Below are positions 53,169-62,035 of a DNA stretch of 64,000 bases, piece after piece. Made by a program: the position numbers and the translations under genes. This DNA is from Streptomyces sp. R21 (GTDB lineage: Bacteria; Actinomycetota; Actinomycetes; Streptomycetales; Streptomycetaceae). The DNA lies in assembly GCF_041051975.1 (NCBI RefSeq), contig NZ_CP163435.1:9268501-9332500 (forward strand). Direction: 5' to 3'. The first letter of the stretch is position 1, and each line of letters opens with the position of its first letter. The notes under the pieces were generated by a model. That model did not search any database. It was not told the DNA's origin and saw nothing but the letters and a program-made list of their open reading frames with translations.

Positions 53169-56100
53169 CTACGTGCCGGCGAACTCGGAACCGTCGAGCG
53201 GCGCGAACTTCTGCAAGTGGGCGACCAGCGACCAGGCTCGCTGCGTGTTTCCCGTCTCGGACGCGGCCATTTTCAACGCCAGATCCCGTACGGCACCGGG
53301 ATGTGCCCCCGCGCCTTGAACCTCGTACGCCGACAGCATTTTCTGCACGGAGCGGCGCGCCGACCGAAAATCCCCCTCCAAGGCTTCGATCTGTGCCTGG
53401 GTGCACCAGAACTGGGCATCTCTGCGAGAACGCTGAGAGAGCAGAACCCTTGCCTCTTCCGGAAGATAGGAGCGCAGCAGTTCCGACATGATGGGCGCGA
53501 AGAGCTCTCCCTGCGTCATCTGGGCATAGTTCCTTCTGATGCGCAGCGCTCGGGTCTGATGCTGCTTACTGCTTCCCAGAGTCAACCGCTGACCGTTCAC
53601 CAGACATTTGAGCGTGGGGAGGCTGAGCATGCCGCTGCTCGACATTTTGGGGGAAATGCCGCCGGACCAGTCGGCGAGGAAGGAGGGATATCCCTGGAAG
53701 ACGGTCCCCGCATCACGTGGCGTGCCGTTGGCCCAGTCCGCGAGGAACTGCTGGGAAGCGGCTCGCAGATCGGCATCGGCGGCAACCGCGCCCGCTGCGG
53801 CGAGCCGGGCAACACCCTGATACTGGTCCTCGCGGGACGTCAAGGAGAACAAGGCCAGGAAGTTCGCCACGTCCCGGGCCTTGAGTGCGCCGGTATGTAT
53901 GGCTGTCTCCAGTGCTGAGTAACGGAGTTGTTGGTAGTGCGCGGGAGGAACATTGCCTCGCAGGTGCTTGTCCACCTCGTCCAGCGCCTCGCGTGACAGC
54001 CGGCCCGCCTCCTCCGGGCACCATCGAACCGCGATGCGCAGCAGCGACGACCAGGCGAACTGTGCGCGACTCGGGCCGAAGCGATCGGTCAGCGAGTACA
54101 GCGCGCTGACGGCCCGCTGCCCGAGATCCTGATCGGCGTAGTAGCGCTGGAGGTCGAAGAACTCCCGCTGGAAAACACGATAGAGATCGTCGTCGATGTG
54201 GTCCGACGAAACACAGAAACTGAGGATCCGAAGAGAAAGGTCGTGACGTTTGTGCATCGAACAGCGACTGGTGAGCTCGCGCAGATGCCGTGAGCACTTG
54301 TGTCGGATACCGTCGCTCTGGCCTCCGGACGGGTCGACGAGGCGGACGATATTCTGCCACAGCCACAATTGTTCATCCGGTCCGCCGAATTTCAGGATAA
54401 CGGGCGGCAACAGTTGTGCGGTGTTCGATGTGCGGAGCAGACTGTAGAAGTCGAGTGCGTTCGAACGCAGGAGCGGCAAGAGTTTTTCGGTAACCGACTG
54501 TTTCCCCGGGCACTTCTCGACCAGTTCGATGAATTTCACCCAAGGGTCGATATCCCATGTACTGGCCTGGCTCAGCAGCCTCGCCACCTCCGATGACGCA
54601 CCGGCATTTCCCAGGTAAAGCGTCATCATCAACACGTCTGCCGGGCTGCGCGGTTCCGGAGTGGCCCCGATATCGCCGAAACTGTCCCAGTGCAGAAGAG
54701 GAGAGAGGGAACCGTCCTCCTCACCCTGGGCAGGCGAATGCGTGGCAAGGAGGAGAGGATACCAGGAATAGACGAGCATAGCGGGCAGGTCCTTGGACCG
54801 AGCAGTCGCCTTTACTAGGGAAAGCAGCAGGTCCGACTCTTCCCGCACCAGCCTCCGCTGATCCCGCGGCGACATCTTGGCGAAGAGGCGCCGACTGAAA
54901 TCGACGTGAGCCGCCGACTTCATGTTCACGCTCTTCAGTGCGGATCGATAGGCCTCATAGCGAAGGTCGTCCAGGGCCTGTGAGCCCATGGAATCGCGGA
55001 TCGTCTGGATGACCCGCACAAGAGAGCTGGGCTGTTCCATCCAGACGTACAGATCGCCGTTGAATGTAGGGAATCTTTGGAGATGGGCGTCCAACTCCGT
55101 CGGAGTCAAGGAGAAAGCCCTGTACAGGAGCGAGGCGGGAACAGTGAGACGGAACGACCCGCAGTACAGCAGGAAGAGAATGCCGGAAGATCTGCCCGCA
55201 TTGAATTGTTCGGAGTTTCGAATATCTCCGTAAAGGCTGTACAGCCCTTTCTCGTACTCCTCGAAACGTTCTTTGCTGTCATGGCTGAGCAGACGTGCGA
55301 TGCGGTCGGCGTGCATCGAGTTCGATCGGCGGTACTGAGCGACTTCCATCCGCTCGCCATGGGTGAGTTCGGGACTTCCCGGACGGAGAGCGGAGGCCAT
55401 GTCCGCGATCTCACCGGACGTCAGTTGTTCCAGGGTTTTGATCCGAACCTGGCCGGAGAGGCGAGAGCGTCGCCACGAGTCCGCATCGCGTGTGCTGATC
55501 AGATAGAGACAGGGCGCGCCCGGGCCGTTCAGGATGAGATGCCCCAGCACGGCCTGTGCGTCGGCCGCGTCTGCCCCGTCGATCACCAGGATGCTCGGGC
55601 GGCGTTGGACCGCCATGGCTTCCCGCAGCTTGTCGGTGCGCAGACTCGGAAACGTATCGAGCACGAAGAGGGGCGTCTCCCCCTCGATACGGTGCAGTCG
55701 CTCCGCGGAGCGCAGGAGCGCCCAGGTGCTGCCCCTGCCGCGCGCTCCTTCCAGCACCAACGCATGCGACCTGCGCTCGTCGTTCCGCAGCCAGACATCC
55801 ACCTCGTCCGCGAGCCAGTCGTCGACCGGGCGTCGGATCGCCGGCTCGGTGAAGCAGGCGACCGTGGCCGCGGCCAGCGGGGTGGTCTGCAAGGGAGCCT
55901 GTTGACACCACACGGACCAAGGGATGAGCGGAGCCGCGGATGTCAACGCATGCTGAATGTGCGCCAGCGCCGATACGTCGATTCGCTTGCGCCGCAGATC
56001 GCTTGAGAGATCCGTCCGGAAGATGAGCTGATCGACCCAGCCGGGCCCCAGGGTTCCCTGCATGGCTTTGGTGATGAGCCCACGCAGTTGTTCCCGAAGG

Positions 56101-56708
56101 TCCGACGCCTGCGTCATGGTCTGTGCAGGTCCCAACTCCCAGAGAACGGTCAGGTTCTTCATGGCGAGATCGGTTCGCCGGGGAAGCTCCGTGACGCGAA
56201 CGCGGGCGAGGAACTCAGCGGCAGCGGCCGAGTCCGTCGTCCCGAGGTGCTGGGCGACTCTCTTCAGGCATTCTGGGTGTCGGCCGCCGTTCCCACTCGC
56301 CAGTGCGGACATCTCGGCTTCACGGAGGTCCAGTTGGCCTTCAAGGCAGGCGAGGAGCTCGTAATCGAGATCCTTGTCCCTCAAGTCCTGGTGGCTGCGC
56401 CACAGACTCTTGAGCGCCTTCTTGGCGATCACGTCCGACAACTTCCAAGGGGTCGTCTCATCACGGGTCTTGACCTGATGGAAGTGCCATGACAGCTCAC
56501 CGCCGGATCTGCGACGCGCCACGACGAAGTCCTCGAAGTGCTCGCAGGTGATGTGTGCCACCGGAAGGCCCTGGAGCACCTCCAAGGCCGGAAGTCCCTG
56601 GAGCATCTCCAAGCACACCTGCGCTGCCACGTCGGCCTGGTACTCGTATCGGCGTTGAGTCGACGATCCGGAGTCATCCGGTGCCGACCAGTCGATCACG
56701 TCACTCAT
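53169..56708 (-). CDS. DUF4297/Cap4-like nuclease fused to STAND-like NTPase and helical-repeat C-terminus
   Basis: 1,179 residues from the ATG at 56708 (AGGGGTG site). Residues 20-130 match the DUF4297/Cap4 dsDNA endonuclease pattern: YEYQ (21-24), EHFED (56-60) and HQVKT (77-81), a PD-(D/E)xK core. Residues about 300-430 look like a P-loop NTPase: LVLEGARGRGST (318-328) at Walker A but with serine for lysine, Walker B ILVIDGAD (373-380), then LISTRDAD. About 430-1179 is all-helical, probably a repeat sensor. The order nuclease, STAND, sensor is that of Avs antiphage proteins. GC is visibly lower than nearby genes. Confidence 0.78.
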   Translation of the reverse strand: MSDVIDWSAPDDSGSSTQRRYEYQADVAAQVCLEMLQGLPALEVLQGLPVAHITCEHFEDFVVARRRSGGELSWHFHQVKTRDETTPWKLSDVIAKKALKSLWRSHQDLRDKDLDYELLACLEGQLDLREAEMSALASGNGGRHPECLKRVAQHLGTTDSAAAAEFLARVRVTELPRRTDLAMKNLTVLWELGPAQTMTQASDLREQLRGLITKAMQGTLGPGWVDQLIFRTDLSSDLRRKRIDVSALAHIQHALTSAAPLIPWSVWCQQAPLQTTPLAAATVACFTEPAIRRPVDDWLADEVDVWLRNDERRSHALVLEGARGRGSTWALLRSAERLHRIEGETPLFVLDTFPSLRTDKLREAMAVQRRPSILVIDGADAADAQAVLGHLILNGPGAPCLYLISTRDADSWRRSRLSGQVRIKTLEQLTSGEIADMASALRPGSPELTHGERMEVAQYRRSNSMHADRIARLLSHDSKERFEEYEKGLYSLYGDIRNSEQFNAGRSSGILFLLYCGSFRLTVPASLLYRAFSLTPTELDAHLQRFPTFNGDLYVWMEQPSSLVRVIQTIRDSMGSQALDDLRYEAYRSALKSVNMKSAAHVDFSRRLFAKMSPRDQRRLVREESDLLLSLVKATARSKDLPAMLVYSWYPLLLATHSPAQGEEDGSLSPLLHWDSFGDIGATPEPRSPADVLMMTLYLGNAGASSEVARLLSQASTWDIDPWVKFIELVEKCPGKQSVTEKLLPLLRSNALDFYSLLRTSNTAQLLPPVILKFGGPDEQLWLWQNIVRLVDPSGGQSDGIRHKCSRHLRELTSRCSMHKRHDLSLRILSFCVSSDHIDDDLYRVFQREFFDLQRYYADQDLGQRAVSALYSLTDRFGPSRAQFAWSSLLRIAVRWCPEEAGRLSREALDEVDKHLRGNVPPAHYQQLRYSALETAIHTGALKARDVANFLALFSLTSREDQYQGVARLAAAGAVAADADLRAASQQFLADWANGTPRDAGTVFQGYPSFLADWSGGISPKMSSSGMLSLPTLKCLVNGQRLTLGSSKQHQTRALRIRRNYAQMTQGELFAPIMSELLRSYLPEEARVLLSQRSRRDAQFWCTQAQIEALEGDFRSARRSVQKMLSAYEVQGAGAHPGAVRDLALKMAASETGNTQRAWSLVAHLQKFAPLDGSEFAGT

Positions 56709-56887
56709 TCGCACCCCTTGTGTGCAGGCGGATGCAAAGAGTAATAGAAGCCTGTTGCGCAGGTCATCGATTCAACAGGACTCCGCCGCGGCTCGTGGAA
56801 CGGCATCGAGCGATGCGCTGCTCGATGCCGTGTCCGTGGCGCTTCTCTGCGCTGCGACGTCAGACGTGCGAGGTCACAGGTGTGAGG

Positions 56888-57853
56888 TCACAAGTGCGCG
56901 GGGAGCCAGCGCAGCTTGGCCGCCTCCTGGTAGGTGCCACCGCCCTCGTGGTCGTTGAAGTCGTAGACCTCGATCGCCTTGTTGTCGTCGGCCCAGGCGT
57001 TGTAGGCCGCGAAGACCGTCGACGGCGGGCACGTCTGGTCCTCCAGGGCCGCCGAGAACAGTGCGGGAGCCCGGCCGCGCGCGGCGAAGTGCACGCCGTC
57101 GAAGTAGGACAGCGTGCGCTGCACCTGCTCGCTGCGGCCGCGGTGGGTCTTGAGGTAGTTGCCTATCTCCCGGTACGGGTCGCGGTCGGTGATCGTCGTC
57201 GAGCGCGGGAAGTCACACAGGAACGGCACATCCGGCGCGACTGCCGCGAGGTCGGGGACCATGCCGCCGACCGCGATCGCGATGCCGCCGCCCTGGCTGC
57301 CACCCACGGTCGCGGTGCGGGCCGCGTCGACCAGCGGATGCGAACGGGCCGCCTCCACGGCGCGCACGCCATCCGTGAACACCCGCCGGTAGTAGTAGTT
57401 TTCGGGGGCGCCGATACCGCGTGTCATGAACCCGGGGTACGCGGGCGCGCCGCCCACCGGGTCCGGTGTGTCGCCGCCGCCCCAGGCGCTGCCCTGGCCG
57501 CGGGTGTCCATCACGAAGTGGGCGAAGCCCGCCGACGCCCACAGCAGGTGCGTATGGGGAAGGCCGCGACCGCCGCCGTAGCCGACGAACTCGACGACCG
57601 CGGGCAGCGGCGCGTTCGCCCAGGCCGGGAGCGTCAGCCAGCCCTTGATCGGATGTCCGCCGAAGCCCGCGAAGGTCACGTCGAACACCTTGACGGTCTT
57701 CAGATGTGTCTCGACCGGTTCGAAGCGGGCGTCCAGATCGTGCTCGCGGGCCTCCTGCAGTGTCTTCGCCCAGAAGGCGTCGAAGTCCTCGGGCTCCGTG
57801 GAGGCGCTGCGGTAGCTGCGGAGCTCGTCGAGGGGCAGGTCGAACAGGGCCAT
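56888..57853 (-). CDS. Acetylxylan esterase / cephalosporin-C deacetylase (CE7)
   Basis: 321 residues, the normal CE7 size. RGQGS (119-123 region, DTRGQGSAW) and the nucleophile elbow GGSQGGG with S186 are the two family signatures; the acid lies in ALEDQTCPP and the histidine in NDHEGGG. No signal peptide, so it removes acetyl groups from imported xylo-oligosaccharides inside the cell. It stands alone; the gap of 179 bases to the nuclease-STAND gene holds no gene. Confidence 0.93.
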   Translation of the reverse strand: MALFDLPLDELRSYRSASTEPEDFDAFWAKTLQEAREHDLDARFEPVETHLKTVKVFDVTFAGFGGHPIKGWLTLPAWANAPLPAVVEFVGYGGGRGLPHTHLLWASAGFAHFVMDTRGQGSAWGGGDTPDPVGGAPAYPGFMTRGIGAPENYYYRRVFTDGVRAVEAARSHPLVDAARTATVGGSQGGGIAIAVGGMVPDLAAVAPDVPFLCDFPRSTTITDRDPYREIGNYLKTHRGRSEQVQRTLSYFDGVHFAARGRAPALFSAALEDQTCPPSTVFAAYNAWADDNKAIEVYDFNDHEGGGTYQEAAKLRWLPAHL

Positions 57854-57953
57854 GAATGACCACCTTTGACGTCAGGAGTGCGGATGATCACACCGTACGT
57901 GGGCCGCCGAGGGGCCGCCAGGCCTTGTCCCAAGGGCCGGATGGCCCCTGCTG

Positions 57954-57967
57954 CCGGGCCGCGTCGC
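57954..57967. promoter_or_regulatory. Dormancy-type palindrome, copy 5
   Basis: GGGCCGGATGGCCC, 45 bases before the second universal stress protein gene and 38 kb from the OsdR-like gene. Same 5-4-5 layout as the copies in the dormancy cluster. Confidence 0.5.
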
Positions 57968-58011
57968 CGACGACAGTGGAGACCTGGCGACGCGGTGGGA
58001 GGTGAACCGTC

Positions 58012-58857
58012 ATGCGCGAGTACGTAGTTGTCGGGGTCGACGGGTCGGTACGCGGGCGCGCTGCCGCGGACTGGGCGGCCCGCGAGGCGGAGTCGCGCGG
58101 GATGCCGTTGCGCGTCGTGCACGTGGCGGGACTCGCGGAGGACCCCGCAGCGGGGCGCCGGCCGGACTGCGCCGAACCCCTGCTGGAGCGCACTGTCGAC
58201 CACCTGACCGACCGGCGTCCCGCCCTGCGGATCACCGGAGACCGACTGACCGGAGACCCGGTGCCGGGTCTCCTGGCGGCCACCCGGCCCGGCGATCTTC
58301 TTGTGCTCGGCACCCGCGGCGCCGGAGGGTTCGCCGGACTCCCCGTGGGTTCCGTCGCGCTCGGGGCTGCCGAACGCGCGGAAGTCCCCGTGGTGTTGGT
58401 GCCGGGGGTCGTCGCCTGGAGCGGCGGTAGGGGAAAGAGCAGGGCGGACGGCGAGGTGGCCGTCGGCGTCGACGCGCGTGCGCCGGCCGACGCCGCACTG
58501 GACTTCGCCTTCGACGCGGCCGGCCGATCCGATCTGCGGCTCAGGACCCTGCACGCCTGGACCCTGCCCGCCGAACTCACCGCACGAGCGCCCTTCGTCC
58601 TCCCCGAGGAGGACCGCGCGGAGCGCGAGGACCAGGAGGTGCAGCTGCTCGCCGACGCGCTGCACGCCTGGCGCGAGAAGTACCCGCAGGTACGTGTTCT
58701 GGAGGACGTCCTGCTCTTCAGCGCCTCCCACGCCCTGGTGCGCGCCTCGGCCCGGGCCGAGCTGGTGGTCGTGGGGCGCCACGGCCCGGCGCTGGGCCGG
58801 ACCGCGCACGACCTGGTCCAGCACACCAGGTGTCCGGTGGCGGTGGTGCCTTCGTGA
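58012..58857 (+). CDS. Tandem-domain universal stress protein (second copy)
   Basis: 281 residues, two Usp domains (1-140 and 145-281). The first keeps G-2X-G-9X-GS in LGTRGAGGFAGLPVGSVALG; the second has VVGRHGPALGRTAHDLVQHT. Clear paralogue of the protein at 12159-13055 (both begin with a V-G-DGS strand, DWAAREAE helix and LRVVH/LHLVH). GGGAGG site before the ATG. The upstream palindrome suggests it belongs to the same regulon. Confidence 0.92.
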   Translation: MREYVVVGVDGSVRGRAAADWAAREAESRGMPLRVVHVAGLAEDPAAGRRPDCAEPLLERTVDHLTDRRPALRITGDRLTGDPVPGLLAATRPGDLLVLGTRGAGGFAGLPVGSVALGAAERAEVPVVLVPGVVAWSGGRGKSRADGEVAVGVDARAPADAALDFAFDAAGRSDLRLRTLHAWTLPAELTARAPFVLPEEDRAEREDQEVQLLADALHAWREKYPQVRVLEDVLLFSASHALVRASARAELVVVGRHGPALGRTAHDLVQHTRCPVAVVPS

Positions 58858-58890
58858 CCGACAGCGGACAGCGAGCCGCGAGCCGCGAAC

Positions 58891-58911
58891 CTCAGACCTC
58901 AGACCTCAGAC
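58891..58911. repeat. Triple tandem 7-base repeat CTCAGAC
   Basis: Three exact copies of CTCAGAC, directly preceded by two GCGAGCC-type units, between the stress protein gene and the broken VOC gene. Short slippage-type repeats, no coding role seen. Confidence 0.8.
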
Positions 58912-58926
58912 TTCGGATTCTGGCGC

Positions 58927-59215
58927 TCAGACGATCGGCTGACCGATGCCCAACAGGTTCCCCTCGCTGTCACGGAACCAGGCGCCGCGCGCACCCCGCG
59001 CGCCCTTGCTCGAAGGTGCCGGGTGACGCTCCCGTCGACTGGAACAACGCGAAATCCGTGCCTCCGCACCGGTACAGCAGCCCACCGGGCCGCTCGTCGA
59101 CGGGCTCCAGACCGAGCCGCTCGGAGGAGAAGCGCCGCGCCCGATCCAGATCCTGGGCCGGAAGCCGGGTCGCCACGCGGCCCTGAGCCAGTAGGTCCCT
59201 GCCGTCCGCGTTCAT
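58927..59215 (-). pseudogene. Broken VOC-family gene
   Basis: From 59215 the frame reads a VOC start (VATRLPAQDLDRARRFSSERLGL, then GGLLYRCGGTDFALFQSTGASPGTF), then shifts. The other frame carries the family's end (GAWFRDSEGNLLGIGQPIV, stop at 58929-58927). About 45 codons of the middle are missing. Deletion plus frameshift inactivates it. Confidence 0.8.
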
Positions 59216-59263
59216 GTCCCCACTGTGCCGTGCACCGTGCCCGGACGGGTGAGGCTCGCGGGG

Positions 59264-59836
59264 TCACTGCTTCTTCGGGTACGGGACGACCACCATGTCG
59301 AGCGTGAACGCGGCCCGCGCCGCGCCCGCCACGTCCGGTGCCTTCGCCATGGCGGTGACCTTGGCCGCACCGGCCCGGGTGCTCGCGCACCGCAGCGTGA
59401 CGCGGGCGGTGCCGTCCGCGTCCACCTGCCAGCCGGACGGCAGGACGAAGACCGGTGCGGAGCTCAGCACGGCCGTCCACCGCTTGTCGTCGATACGGGG
59501 CCGCAGGACGAGGGACACCATCGTTCCCGGCCGGGCACACAGCCGCAGTTCGGCCGGGTCACCGGGGGAGACGGTGACCTCCGTGTGCCCGGACGCACAG
59601 CCCGACGGCGAAGGGGACGGCGCGGTGGCCGAAAGGGAGGGGCTTTGCCCGTTGGGGCTCGCGGGCCCGCTCGCCGACGGGGACGTCGACGCGGACGCGG
59701 TCGCCGACGTACCGCTCGACGGTCCCGGCGAACGACTCCCGGACGGACCTCCCGCCGACCCGCCGTCCGCCGACGCGCCGCAGGCCGCCAGCACGACCAC
59801 TCCGGCGACCGCCCACCAGCCGGCCCTCCACCGCAT
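59264..59836 (-). CDS. Lipoprotein of unknown function with Ser/Pro-rich linker
   Basis: 190 residues from the ATG at 59836 (GAGGTG site). Lipoprotein signal MRWRAGWWAVAGVVVLAAC with lipobox LAAC (Cys19). About 55 residues of Ser, Pro, Thr, Ala and Gly form an extended linker, then a compact beta-rich domain of about 105 residues with two cysteines (GCASGHTEV, LRLCARPG) and one in VTLRCAS. No catalytic motif. It lies 20 bases after the MerR-type gene and may be co-transcribed with it. Confidence 0.75.
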   Translation of the reverse strand: MRWRAGWWAVAGVVVLAACGASADGGSAGGPSGSRSPGPSSGTSATASASTSPSASGPASPNGQSPSLSATAPSPSPSGCASGHTEVTVSPGDPAELRLCARPGTMVSLVLRPRIDDKRWTAVLSSAPVFVLPSGWQVDADGTARVTLRCASTRAGAAKVTAMAKAPDVAGAARAAFTLDMVVVPYPKKQ

Positions 59837-59856
59837 CCCGAACACCTCCAAGAGCC

Positions 59857-60225
59857 TCAGGTGGTCGTGCCGGACGACGCCATGGAGATCACCTCGTCCA
59901 GGACGTCCCGGGAGCGGACCAGGTCGCTGATCATGCGGTTGATACGGTCGCGTTCCGTGGTGAGATCGGTGACCAGTTGCTGGTCCGCCAGCGCGGAGGG
60001 GCCGCCGTCCGCATCCCGCATGCAGGGCAGCAGCTGGGCGATCTTCGCGCTGTTCAGACCGGCCGCGAAGAGTTCCTGGATACGGATGACCCGGTCGACA
60101 GCCCACTCGCCGAAGTCGCGGTGGCCGCCGGGCGTGCGTTCGGCCCGCAGCAGCCCCTGCTGCTCGTAGTACCGCAGCGAGCGCTCGCTCACCCCGCTGC
60201 GCCGGGCCAGTTCACCGATGCGCAT
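59857..60225 (-). CDS. MerR family regulator
   Basis: 122 residues. N-terminal winged helix MRIGELARRSGVSERSLRYYEQQGLL, then a coiled dimerisation helix. The C-terminal part has one cysteine (LLPCMRDADG) and no metal-binding loop, so a drug- or redox-type MerR is likelier than a metal sensor. It diverges from the Old Yellow Enzyme gene; a dyad at 60254-60275 lies between them. Confidence 0.92.
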   Translation of the reverse strand: MRIGELARRSGVSERSLRYYEQQGLLRAERTPGGHRDFGEWAVDRVIRIQELFAAGLNSAKIAQLLPCMRDADGGPSALADQQLVTDLTTERDRINRMISDLVRSRDVLDEVISMASSGTTT

Positions 60226-60253
60226 TCCTCACCCCACAGGCCGCCGCCGGGAC

Positions 60254-60275
60254 TTGAATCTGACACTGATGTCAA
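60254..60275 (+). promoter_or_regulatory. MerR-type operator between the MerR and Old Yellow Enzyme genes
   Basis: TTGAATC and GATGTCAA arms flank a short centre in an AT-richer block. TTGAAT could be the -35 box, with a long (19-20 base) spacer to CTACCG, the arrangement MerR proteins act on. It sits 17-38 bases before the oxidoreductase ATG. Confidence 0.55.
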
Positions 60276-60291
60276 CTTCTACCGTACCGGC

Positions 60292-61395
60292 ATGACGAAC
60301 ACACCGGCAGTCTCCCGCCTCTTCGAGCCCGCCCGGCTCGGCTCCCTGCGCCTCCCCAACCGTCTGGTGATGGCACCCCTGACCCGCAACCGTGCCGCGG
60401 CGGACGGCGTTCCGCAGCCGATCATGGCCGAGTACTACGCGCAGCGCGCCTCGGCGGGGCTGATCATCGCCGAGGCCGCCACCCCGAACGCGGTGGGCCA
60501 GACCTACCCGAACATCCCCGCGATCCACAGCGCGGCACACGTGACCGGGTGGCGACAGGTCACGGACGCGGTGCGTGCCGCGGGCGGCCGGATGTTCCTG
60601 CAACTGCAGCACGGCGGCCGTATCGGCCACCCCGACACCAGTGGGCACACGCCCCTCGCTCCGTCGCCGATCCCGTTTCTGGACACAGTCCACACCCCGA
60701 GCGGCCTCCAAGCCGCCGTCGTTCCACGGGAGATGACCCTCGACGACATCCACTCCACCGTGGCCGACTTCGCGACCGCGGCCCGTAATGCCGTCGACGC
60801 CGGCTTCGAGGGGGTCGAGGTGCACTCCGCCAACGGCCACCTCCTCCATCAGTTCCTGGCGCAGGGCACCAACCACCGAACCGACGCCTACGGCGGCACG
60901 GTGGCCGGACGTATCCGGTTCGCCGTCGAGGTCGTCCGGGCCGTCGCCGACGCCATCGGTCCCGACCGGGTCGGCGTGCGGATCTCGCCCGGAGTCACCG
61001 TCAACGGCATCCAGGAGGGTGATACCGAGGACATCTACCGCGCACTCGTCGACGCGCTGGGGGACCAGGACCTGGCCTACCTGCACGTGGTCTTCGCCGA
61101 CCCGGACCAGCCCCTCTTCCAGGACATCCGCAAGCGGTGGCCCGGCACACTGATCGCCAACCCGGTGCTCGGCTGGGGAACACCGCTGCCCGCCGACGGC
61201 GGCAAGCACCAGGGCGAGCGGCTGCTGGCCGCGGGGGCCGATCTGATCTCCCTCGGGCGGGCCTTTCTGGCCAACCCCGATCTGGTCGAGCGGCTGCGCA
61301 TCGACGCGCCGCTCAACGCCGTACGCGAGGCGCACTTCATGTACGTGGGCGGCGCCACCGGATACACCGACTACCCCACTCTGGACGTCAGCTGA
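60292..61395 (+). CDS. Old Yellow Enzyme family NADH:flavin oxidoreductase (NemA-like)
   Basis: 367 residues, one FMN-binding barrel. LRLPNRLVMAPLTRNRA is the FMN phosphate and substrate loop; HSANGHLLHQFLAQGTNHRTDAYGG has the H/N pair for substrate carbonyls, and FVYVGGATGYTDYP-type ending is typical. It reduces activated alkenes, nitro compounds or quinones. Divergence from a MerR regulator suggests electrophile-induced expression. The last 8 bases overlap the end of the convergent response regulator gene. Confidence 0.94.
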   Translation: MTNTPAVSRLFEPARLGSLRLPNRLVMAPLTRNRAAADGVPQPIMAEYYAQRASAGLIIAEAATPNAVGQTYPNIPAIHSAAHVTGWRQVTDAVRAAGGRMFLQLQHGGRIGHPDTSGHTPLAPSPIPFLDTVHTPSGLQAAVVPREMTLDDIHSTVADFATAARNAVDAGFEGVEVHSANGHLLHQFLAQGTNHRTDAYGGTVAGRIRFAVEVVRAVADAIGPDRVGVRISPGVTVNGIQEGDTEDIYRALVDALGDQDLAYLHVVFADPDQPLFQDIRKRWPGTLIANPVLGWGTPLPADGGKHQGERLLAAGADLISLGRAFLANPDLVERLRIDAPLNAVREAHFMYVGGATGYTDYPTLDVS

Positions 61396-62035
61396 GGTCG
61401 AGGAGCCCCCGACGAACAGCCTCCGACACGGCTGCCGCCCTGTTCTCGACCTTCAACTTCCGGTAGATCCGCACGAGATGGGTCTTGACGGTCGCCTCGC
61501 TCAGGAACAGGGCCTCGGCGATGGCCTTGTTGCTGCGGCCCTCCGCCATCAGCCCGACGACCTCGATCTCGCGCTCGGTCAAGTCGTGGTCGGGGCTGAC
61601 CACTTGGCCGACGAGTTCGCCGACGACCTCGGGGGCGAGGGTCAGGGCGCCGCCGGCCGCACCGCGCACGGCACGGAAGAGCTCTCCGGGAGGGCCCGCC
61701 TTGAGTACATAGCCACGTGCGCCCGCCTCCAGGGCGCGCACGATGTCGCTCCGCCCGGAGTAGCTGGTCAGCATCAACACCCGTACGCCCGGCGCCTCGA
61801 CAGCCAGTCGGCGGACCGCCTCGACCCCGTCGATTCCGGTGCCCGGGCCGGCGAACCGCAGATCCATCAGAACGACGTCCGGCACCAGCCGGACAGCGAG
61901 GCGGACCGCTTCCTCGCCGCTCGCCGCCTCCGCCAGCACCTCGAAGTCCGGGTCGCCTTCGAGCAGGGCCCGCAGCCCGGCCCGTACCACCGCGTGGTCG
62001 TCCGCGATCAGCAGGCCGATGGGCCGAGTGCTCAT
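61388..62035 (-). CDS. NarL/LuxR-family response regulator
   Basis: 215 residues. Receiver with DDH (12-14), phospho-acceptor D58 in DVVLMDLRF, LTSYSG and GYVLKAG. LuxR-type helix-turn-helix LTEREIEVVGLMAEGRSNKAIAEALFLSEATVKTHLVRIYRKL at the end. Its ATG overlaps the kinase stop (ATGA), so the pair is translated together. Targets unknown. Confidence 0.93.
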   Translation of the reverse strand: MSTRPIGLLIADDHAVVRAGLRALLEGDPDFEVLAEAASGEEAVRLAVRLVPDVVLMDLRFAGPGTGIDGVEAVRRLAVEAPGVRVLMLTSYSGRSDIVRALEAGARGYVLKAGPPGELFRAVRGAAGGALTLAPEVVGELVGQVVSPDHDLTEREIEVVGLMAEGRSNKAIAEALFLSEATVKTHLVRIYRKLKVENRAAAVSEAVRRGLLDLS

